From assembly GCA_026260175.1 (NCBI GenBank), contig JAKCWW010010980.1, positions 1 through 20,690 on the forward strand: DNA of 20,690 nucleotides, written 5' to 3'. Under the pieces are notes generated by a model. That model saw only the letters and a list, made by a program, of their open reading frames with translations. It was not told the DNA's origin and ran no database searches. The translations under genes were made by a program, and so were the position numbers. Source of the stretch: Reticulitermes lucifugus. Lineage: Eukaryota > Arthropoda > Insecta > Blattodea > Rhinotermitidae. Shown here piece by piece: positions 9,591 through 20,690 of this stretch; position 1 is the first letter of the stretch, and each line of letters begins with the position of its first letter.

Positions 9591-10300
9591 CGTACTTAAT
9601 GAACTCCCCACTTAAAACTAAACATTAAACCAGTCACTGTAGGTGGTGTTGCCTCGTCTTCAGCAGTAATACATGAGCCTGACAGCATACATACAACCCC
9701 ATTTTACTGGACAACCATATGACATATCTCATGATGACAATTTCAACACTTTATTGTAAACAGAATAAACACAGTATCAAAAATAAGATACATAAAAAAC
9801 ATTACATTAAAATTAAAAAGTCATACAAAACAGTATAGATTATAAAAACATGATTAGAATGCCTAATTAAGTAGGATGTTTGAGATGAGTATCGCAATCA
9901 AAAGGCTTATAAGTACTGTACAACAGCAATGAGATGTTCAGATGAAGCCATACAAGACAAATGCTACAGCAACATGATCACATCCCGAGTCAACCACCTG
10001 CATTCAAGTTTCCATAGTAATACTACTGAAATTATATGTTTCTGTGGATTAAGTAAGAAATATTTAATGATTTGAACAAACTTTACTAAGGCAGAATTAC
10101 AAAATCTTGTTTATACAGCAGAACTTTGGCTGTGAGGATTTTCTAAAGACAATCACATTTTAGTTCTGTAATTTTAATTATGTATTAAATAAACATAATT
10201 AAGAATAATTACTTCCAAAAGTGGATATTCCCACTGAACAAAGCAGAATCCCTGACAATCTTGTGCAGTTGTTCACAATCTAGGAATCATTTCTTGAAGT
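9591..10300. other. Intergenic or distal wls 3' UTR, with an AT-rich hairpin
   Basis: No coding region was seen. A perfect 9-bp inverted repeat, TTAATTATG (10174-10182) and CATAATTAA (10194-10202), flanks an 11-base loop; such a structure is common in AT-rich DNA. The region could be transcribed as the end of wls if the far poly(A) signal at 9750-9755 is used. Confidence 0.4.
9750..9755 (-). terminator. Candidate distal poly(A) signal for wls
   Basis: TTTATT on the + strand reads AATAAA on the minus strand. It would give wls a 3' UTR of about 2.6 kb containing the hAT MITE and other repeats. Long 3' UTRs occur, but nothing here proves use of this site. Confidence 0.25.
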
Positions 10301-10601
10301 CAGTGGTTCCCAACCTGTGGGCTGCAGGGTTACTTCAGGCTGCACAACCCAAGATTCTGTTGATTGACTAAACAATGTCTTGCATGTGCACTACTATTTT
10401 TCAAATGTCTATGTTTGTTATTGTAATAAATAAATGTGAATTCATTAACAAAGGGTATCAGTTTAGTAAGTTTTTATTACTATGTGCTTTTCCAATTAAC
10501 AGAGCCTAAACATATAACTATTGTTAGCATATGGGTGTCTGCAAAATTTTGTTCAAGTCAAAAAAAGGGTCCTCATACTCAGGAATTGTTGAGAACCACA
10601 G
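10301..10601. mobile_element. hAT-type MITE, 301 bp
   Basis: The element starts CAGTGGTTCCCAACCTGTGG and ends ATTGTTGAGAACCACAG. The ends are terminal inverted repeats of the hAT pattern (C-A-G-x-GGTTC-Y-CAAC). Flanking 8-bp sequences CTTGAAGT (10293-10300) and CTTTATGT (10602-10609) agree at 6 of 8 positions, as a decayed hAT target duplication would. The inside is AT-rich and has no transposase, so the element is non-autonomous. Confidence 0.75.
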
Positions 10602-10609
10602 CTTTATGT

Positions 10610-11109
10610 GACACATAATTCCTGCATTTCACAGTCTCATTCATTGACACAGGTACAAATTCTATCTATTCACTACGCTTCGTTTAACAGTGCTGTCTGT
10701 AGTTCAAATTATGTATCAAGCTTCTGGCAAAGCAGACTGGTTACATCAGGCAGACCAATTACTAAAATTATAACTCACACAGTCAAGCATGCACACATTA
10801 AAAATCCTACATTTTTATGAGAAGAACCCTTTGATAATACTGTTTTCTTTAACACTACAGAAATTGTGCTAAATGCATGTAAATAAATACTTCACGTAGA
10901 AATACTGTTAAGAGGTATAAGCCATGTAAAATGAGAGAAAATGGTATCTACAAAACATCAACACAAACACTAGGTGACAATTTAGATAAACATCAGATTT
11001 CACAACCTTTCTTCAGGCAATAAATCATGATATAATGACAGTGCAGAAAGAATTCTCATGGATGCTGGGGATGACAGCATTTGAGGCTTCCATTTGTCTG
11101 CATCCTGCT
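10610..11109. other. Intergenic, nothing recognised
   Basis: AT-rich, with no supported reading frame, repeat or RNA gene. Confidence 0.5.
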
Positions 11110-11245
11110 ATATTCTCCTCCAACCCCCTCTGGCCTATGACATTAGGGAAGGGTTTCACTACCAACATTCCTGTGAATACAATATCTACATGACTGAAGG
11201 GGCATATAAGGAAGCACAATGGAGGTGGAATTATTACAGAATGAG
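11110..11245. repeat. Dispersed repeat, partner of 18640-18790
   Basis: CCCCCTCTGGCCTATGAC, then TACCAACATTCCTGTGAATA, then CATATAAGGAAGCACAATGG align in order with CCCCTCCAGACTTCTGGCC, TGCCAACATTCCTGTGATCA and TACAGGGAAATATGCCAGAC in the gamma-tubulin intron. The class is unknown; similarity is patchy outside the central 17 bases. Confidence 0.4.
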
Positions 11246-11359
11246 GGAGATGTTGAGGGAGTTAATTCACAGACCTTCTTTCTGAAAACTTAGAACAAAT
11301 TATGTATAAGTACAGCAAATTGTCCCTGTGCATGCCACTAAGGCATATGGTGAGTAGGG

Positions 11360-11530
11360 GTATTAACTTTGGCACTATATGGAGATGAGTGGTCAGCTTC
11401 ACACCCCGGCTGCTTTATCCTTAGAAGTGTCCACAATTACCCACTGAACAGTTGGAAGGGTGGGTCCCAGAGCCAGCCTGGCAACTTGCAGAAGAGAAAA
11501 ACCTCTTTTTCCCTGCTGGGAATTTAATAT
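11360..11530. repeat. Dispersed repeat, copy B (partner at 2325-2450)
   Basis: This is the second diverged copy of the family described at 2325-2450. It extends further to CTGCTGGGAATTTAATATTT. It is followed directly by a TATT-type simple repeat, which may be its 3' tail. Confidence 0.55.
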
Positions 11531-11580
11531 TTACTTACTTATTTATTTATTTATGTATGTATATATTTATTTATTTACTG
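11531..11580. repeat. Tetranucleotide (TTTA/TGTA)n simple repeat
   Basis: A run of TTTAC, TTTAT and TGTAT units of about 50 bases. Length variation between individuals would be expected. Confidence 0.85.
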
Positions 11581-12321
11581 ATAGGCCTACTTATGAAGGC
11601 TATCAATTGAAAACAAAACACAAATTGTGTTCAAAGGTTCACACCATGACACTGTATGGGTGCGTGATTGTGTAAATGTGGCTAACATACATGTTCACTG
11701 TAGTGCAAAACTGTTCCAAAACCAAAGTTATTCGAAAACTGTGGGACATTAAAGTATATAAAGGCATTACTCCTCACCTGAACCAAAATAAATCACTCCG
11801 GTAGCTCAAAAATACAACAGAACGCAGCACCACATACAGAAGAGGTTGTGAGAAATGTGGACCTTATGACTCAGCTGCAGACTCCTCAATACTGGTGATC
11901 ACTGTGTGCATGCGTCACAGTAAATGCCATTATGTGACACCATACTTGCAACCATAAAGAAACAGCAACCTTCTTAAAGATCACAAATTCCCACCATATA
12001 CTTTTCATTTTTTCATACTAATAAAGTCCTGGTCACATTTTACTACAAAATTTTGAGTATGTATTCCCTTAAATATGTTCAGATCCTGGATTGCCTTTAA
12101 TAAAACAAACATAAAAAACTGTAAAAAGAAGAACATGGTTAAGTCCTGCACCATTTACATCTGTAACAAGTCGCAGCTCATAAATTTGACACTTACTGAA
12201 CTGACACTTAATGACATTAGCTGTCTCACGATGTGACCATACTTATGTTATTACAAACTGTAGCTTCACGCCAATAAAGCACATCTTATTAATGAACAGA
12301 ATAAATTATGATACAGCTGGC
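11581..12321. other. Likely wls 3' UTR and intergenic sequence
   Basis: No reading frame or recognisable repeat was seen. The right part directly follows the wls stop codon and is presumably its 3' UTR. Confidence 0.5.
12096..12101 (-). terminator. Candidate proximal poly(A) signal for wls
   Basis: TTTAAT on the + strand reads ATTAAA on the minus strand, the commonest variant signal, about 220 bases past the wls stop. It is an alternative to the distal AATAAA at 9750-9755. Confidence 0.3.
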
Positions 12322-13980
12322 TCAATCCAAAGCTGACTTTCTTGCAAAAGTTGTCAACGATGATATCTCACTAGGGTCAGTTGGTAAGCGGCTGAACTCT
12401 ATCTCCTCATTGATGCTGCCACGCTGTTCAGCCTCTGAAGGCCACTGCTTGTGTGATGGGGCATACAGCACAATCAGAGCAAAGATGTAGATATTCCACA
12501 TACCGTACACACCAGTGAAGAAGGCGGATGTGAATTCCAGCTCCAGGTCATCATCCCACTTCCAGCGCCCCTCAGACACCTGCCCCAGTATGAATCCTAT
12601 GACTGTCAGAGCAGCACACAACAGTGTCGTCAACATCAGGAACTTGAATCTGTAAATGACACCCTCATAATGAAGCCTCCTGGCACTGGACATGCTTGGG
12701 AGGACCGTGCGTTTGGCACTTATATTGCAGAAAACTTTCCAAATCATATATGACAAAAAGAAGAAATAAACTCCAGCTGAGATTCCAGCAAGGATTATAA
12801 ATGTAAGAGCAAGATTTGTGCCAAGGTCAGTGACCCAGATGGAATAGAATGGGTTCCGGAGTTGAACACCCCTCTCACACATGTCAAATATGAAAAGGGA
12901 GAGGCAACCAATGGCCACTGCACTCAGATGCTTCCAGTAAGCCCGAAGACTATTGCTATCAGCACCATCCTGAATCATTAAGTGCTCCCCAGCAAATATC
13001 AGCCAGAAAGACAATAGAGCAGCATAGAATATGCCCTGTCGAATATCGCCAAGAAGCAACATAAAGGGCATGTCAAAGGCCAGGGTTAGATATTCAAATG
13101 GCATGTTGAGGAATGTGAGGGCAACACCAAGGAACACAAGCATATACTCCAGGAGAGCTGGAGACCGTGACAATTGATGCACTCTCTTCCAAAACCAAAT
13201 CATTATTATGATTATACATGGAAAGAACACAGTTTTCAGTGAAACCCAAACTTTTGTAAATCCTCCATTCTGGTTTATGGCAACAAGCCACATGTCTTCT
13301 ACATGACCAAGCCCCTGGTTGATTTTCTTGTCAGCCCCTACAGGGAGACGTATGTTGAGCAGGTAGAAATCATGGTGGAGGGACCCTAGTTCAAACAGAG
13401 GGACGATAGAACAGTCATAATGAAATCCTTCTTGTTTGGTCGCCATTGAGCAATCCAGCATCCTCTCTTCAACAGACGCAGCATAATGTTTCCAAGCATC
13501 ATCAGGATCTCCTTTGTTTCGATATGCTAATCTTGCATCTATGGTGACGACAGCGCGATCTTCCATTTCAGCATCTGAATGATATTCTATGTCAAACTGT
13601 AACACTCCTATCAGATTTTGCTGCCAACGTGAGTAATCTAATGTCATATTGTTCCGAGGTACTGGGATCTGAAAAGCAAATACAAGCTCGCTGGCTTTCA
13701 AATAATCTGCATCACTGCCTTTGCTTTGCTCAGGATCAAATGTTCTGTACATCTCCAGAGAATCAATAGTCTCACACTGTCCTTTGCCTCTGGGGTATAA
13801 CCACATTCGCGTATCGTTTTCTCGATGACGACATTTAGTAGCTAACCAATTTTCAGCAGAAGCAGGGGTAGGAGCTACAAGTCCTCCAATAAGAAAGCAT
13901 ATTACCTGACATATTAAAAGTATGCTTATGAGAACTGCTAATTTCCTGCCGCTAAGGTTCTCCAATATTGCTCCAGGCAT
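12322..13980 (-). CDS. wls: Wntless/Evi, Wnt cargo receptor, intronless
   Basis: Wls binds lipid-modified Wnt in the ER/Golgi, carries it to the cell surface and is recycled by retromer. The 552-residue frame matches the family in length and order. It has the N-terminal [13 protein letters not shown] signature and a first membrane helix (about residues 13-34), then a lumenal domain to about 245 with NxT sites at N55 and N111 and several cysteines. Seven more helices follow at about 247-265, 275-293, 314-331, 350-366, 387-414, 443-467 and 485-507, then an acidic cytosolic tail with [10 protein letters not shown] earlier and [14 protein letters not shown] at the end. The start is ATG at 13978-13980. 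It is the first in-frame Met after a stop at 14089-14091, sits in a good context (CGCAAAATGCC), and gives the conserved MPGAILENL. All coding sequence is in one exon. The gene is transcribed away from gamma-tubulin. Confidence 0.95.
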   Translation of the reverse strand: MPGAILENLSGRKLAVLISILLICQVICFLIGGLVAPTPASAENWLATKCRHRENDTRMWLYPRGKGQCETIDSLEMYRTFDPEQSKGSDADYLKASELVFAFQIPVPRNNMTLDYSRWQQNLIGVLQFDIEYHSDAEMEDRAVVTIDARLAYRNKGDPDDAWKHYAASVEERMLDCSMATKQEGFHYDCSIVPLFELGSLHHDFYLLNIRLPVGADKKINQGLGHVEDMWLVAINQNGGFTKVWVSLKTVFFPCIIIIMIWFWKRVHQLSRSPALLEYMLVFLGVALTFLNMPFEYLTLAFDMPFMLLLGDIRQGIFYAALLSFWLIFAGEHLMIQDGADSNSLRAYWKHLSAVAIGCLSLFIFDMCERGVQLRNPFYSIWVTDLGTNLALTFIILAGISAGVYFFFLSYMIWKVFCNISAKRTVLPSMSSARRLHYEGVIYRFKFLMLTTLLCAALTVIGFILGQVSEGRWKWDDDLELEFTSAFFTGVYGMWNIYIFALIVLYAPSHKQWPSEAEQRGSINEEIEFSRLPTDPSEISSLTTFARKSALD

Positions 13981-14344
13981 TTTGCGAACTGCCAAGACAA
14001 CTCTCCTCACACTTCGGCCAACCAGAATTTCTATCAGGCCAATTCCATAAACATTCCGGGTCCACCACTGATGCCAACCAAATGCCGCTCAAATAAACTT
14101 CTTCAGACATGCTACCAACATGGTCCGTAATGCAAGAATTTCCCTACGACACGCTACTTCGGTACTGTAAAATACACAAGACAGGCAATGTGCGTATAAA
14201 CGTAACATTGTGGCGCGTTCGTATAGCCATTGTTGCCGTGGGAAAGCTATAAGTATTACATATTCTGAAAGTGTGTGTTTGTAGCCTTAGTTGTCCTGCG
14301 TGCAATGTGAATGTGTCATATTGTCATCTGTGGCCTGTCTAACT

Positions 14345-14700
14345 GTACAAAATTTTTCCACTATATCTCATGAACGGCACAATTTTCAGAAAAAGGTTAT
14401 GTAACATAAAATGTGCGTTTTGATTCTCTCTACAACTTTTGTCTGAAGCATTTCTGATTCTGACAAGAATTGAGCGATGTATTATCATAAATGCACATAG
14501 ATCTTCATGTAAAGCACCCGTTATTCTTGTCAGATTTTAACAAAACGTGAAATTTCTAGACACGTTTTCGAAAAATACTCAACTTACAAATTTCATGAAA
14601 TTCTTTTCTGTGGGAGCCAAGGTGTTCCATACATACGGACGGAGGGACAGACAGACATGACGAAGCTAATAGTCGCTTTTCGCAAAGTTACGAACGAGCC
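14345..14700. repeat. Probable dispersed repeat in the divergent promoter region
   Basis: This block runs from about CTGTACAAAATTTTTCCACT to CGAAGCTAATAGTCGCTTTT and includes the short-period run ACGGACGGAGGGACAGACAGAC (14636-14657). The run followed by ATGACGAAGC is a combination I recall as recurrent in insect genomes. It has no partner in this window, so the call and its limits are tentative. Confidence 0.4.
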
Positions 14701-14734
14701 TAAAAATGAATACCTGTTTGCTGTAACTCCCGAG

Positions 14735-15163
14735 ATACTAGATAATCTGTGCTCCCGCGTTTACACTTACAGGGGTAACACAATAAATAACAAAATTTTT
14801 TAACGAATATACGTTGCAAAAGTAATGCAGGATCCACGTAATTTTTAATATAACAAGTCCTGTTATGTGTATCTTGAGACCCTTTTCATCCCCTTTGCGA
14901 AAACGCTAGTTTTTTATATCTAAATTACTACACACTTTAACATGCGTTGGAAACTAACGCTGCGGTCCACTAGCCGAGACTCATAATGAGCGTCAGACGA
15001 ATCGTTCCACGGATCATCTGTATGTCAATAATGTATTGTAATCGTTGCAACTTTTTCTCTCCTTGCCACCTGTCGGCATAATTGACCATCTGTTCCGTGA
15101 TGCGAAGGTAACCCATGAATTTCGCAACTCCGAAGTCTGCTACTATCACAGATTATCTAGTAT
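14735..15163. repeat. 17-bp perfect inverted repeat in the divergent promoter
   Basis: ATACTAGATAATCTGTG at 14735-14751 is the exact reverse complement of CACAGATTATCTAGTAT at 15147-15163. The core TAATCTGTGCT also recurs in direct orientation at 15183-15193. No matching target duplications flank the pair. Confidence 0.8.
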
Positions 15164-15190
15164 GCTACTATAATCGTAGTAGTAATCTGT
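15148..15190. other. Interrupted palindrome upstream of gamma-tubulin
   Basis: ACAGATTA (15148-15155) pairs with TAATCTGT (15183-15190). Inside it, CTACTA (15165-15170) pairs with TAGTAG (15177-15182) around the loop TAATCG. The structure lies about 200 bases before the gamma-tubulin ATG and overlaps the right half of the 17-bp inverted repeat. Confidence 0.6.
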
Positions 15191-15223
15191 GCTATAATCC
15201 ATGTTATTCTGTCGCCTGGTTGA

Positions 15224-15229
15224 CCAATC
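15224..15229 (+). promoter_or_regulatory. CCAAT box candidate for gamma-tubulin
   Basis: GACCAATCG sits about 160 bases before the gamma-tubulin ATG, just ahead of a CpG-containing stretch (GAAGCGCGAA, GTGGCGCCG). CCAAT boxes bound by NF-Y are frequent in cell-cycle gene promoters. A six-base match alone is weak evidence. Confidence 0.3.
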
Positions 15230-15387
15230 GAAGCGCGAATCAAAATAGTGGCGCCGTAAATTTGCGTGGCGTTGTAGCAGGCATGCGTAAAGAGAGCAGA
15301 TATGTATGTCAGTTTTGGTTGACAGGGACTTACACAGAGTATTGTAACATTTCATTTGTGTTTTTCTAAATAGAATTTCCACGCAAA

Positions 15388-20225
<4,838 letters not shown>

Positions 20226-20632
20226 TCAAGAACTTCCTTGCTGAAGATACAGCACTGTCACTTCAATCCAGTCCACACCCACCCACCTTATTTATTTACA
20301 ATTGATTTTAATATTTATTATTCTGCAGCCTATACTAATGTTGCAACTAAGGTTTTCCTTCGAGATCTGCAACCAGAATTTATGCGTCCTTATCAATTTT
20401 TCCATGTGTCCCCCTGGCATATGCTAGAATATTCATATCCCTCTCACCCTACCTGCAGCAAAGAATGTAGTTTTTCCATCCATATACATTGATTATGTCA
20501 TCTAACATGCAGTTAGTTTTTTGACATTTACCTTGGTCAATGTCTGTGTGCCTGCTCAATACATGAATATGGGAATGTGTTCAGTATTTTTAAGTGCATG
20601 GATAGTCTGAAAACAAGATGATTGGTATTCTG

Positions 20633-20633
<1 letters not shown>
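20226..20633 (+). other. Gamma-tubulin 3' UTR and flank
   Basis: AT-rich sequence following the stop codon. I see no AATAAA or ATTAAA; the weaker variant AATACA occurs near 20558. The transcript may end there or beyond the window. Confidence 0.5.

Positions 20634-20690
<57 letters not shown>
20634..20690. repeat. (TG)n microsatellite running off the window end
   Basis: An uninterrupted dinucleotide run of at least 28 units, still continuing at the last base. It would be highly variable between individuals and may mark an assembly contig edge. Confidence 0.97.

Larger units (their letters stand above)
13981..15387. promoter_or_regulatory. Divergent upstream region shared by wls (-) and gamma-tubulin (+)
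   Basis: This 1.4-kb stretch lies between two start codons facing away from each other, so both promoters and 5' UTRs must lie here unless upstream non-coding exons exist elsewhere. CpG-containing stretches sit near 14205-14225 and 15225-15290, within a few hundred bases of the two starts. A dispersed repeat occupies about 14345-14700. I see no convincing TATA box for either gene. Confidence 0.6.

Noticed and set aside
12308..12490. 60-codon plus-strand frame
   Set aside because: Antisense to the end of wls, with no family resemblance.
13094..13291. 65-codon minus-strand frame
   Set aside because: It is an out-of-frame shadow of wls on the same strand.
13981..14010. Upstream extension of wls to a GTG codon (ten more residues)
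   Set aside because: GTG is not an expected animal start. The ATG at 13978-13980 gives the conserved [10 protein letters not shown]-terminus in good context.

Overview
This is an arthropod nuclear genome window, most likely a hemimetabolous insect. It is AT-rich, has spliced genes with GT-AG introns, and carries many decayed transposons. Several dispersed repeats look like ones I associate with cockroach and termite genomes, but that placement rests on memory and is tentative. Three conserved eukaryotic genes are present. They are the last three exons of the signal peptidase complex 12-kDa subunit (SPCS1/Spase12, + strand, 2565-4464), a complete intronless wntless/evi gene (wls, - strand, 12322-13980), and a complete nine-exon gamma-tubulin gene (+ strand, 15388-20225). 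All three were recognised from protein families known to me, and exon borders were set by reading frame and splice sites.

Layout: 1-2564 is mostly repeat. It holds the 3' end of one non-LTR retrotransposon, a longer decayed fragment of a second, a SINE-like piece and a dispersed repeat. 2565-4534 is SPCS1 with its poly(A) signal; its first exon is not visible and probably lies left of the window. 4535-9418 has no host gene I can recognise. It contains a 142-bp unit repeated three times, an unexplained minus-strand ORF, a decayed Jockey-type ORF1 and smaller fragments. 9419-12321 holds a foldback element, an hAT-type MITE, further repeats and possibly a long wls 3' UTR. 13981-15387 is the shared 1.4-kb upstream region of wls and gamma-tubulin, which are transcribed away from each other. 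15388-20225 is gamma-tubulin, whose introns hold MITEs of three different superfamilies. The window ends in a (TG)n microsatellite.

Function: the genes do not form a pathway. SPCS1 is an accessory subunit of the ER signal peptidase, Wls carries lipidated Wnt from the ER/Golgi to the cell surface, and gamma-tubulin nucleates microtubules at centrosomes. The adjacency of wls and gamma-tubulin may simply be head-to-head housekeeping-gene packing.

I found no undescribed biological system. The best leads are a GC-AG intron in gamma-tubulin, the intronless wls, a 17-bp perfect inverted repeat in the divergent promoter region, a 30-nt in-frame GT...AG segment at the gamma-tubulin C-terminus, and two foldback elements of one dispersed family.
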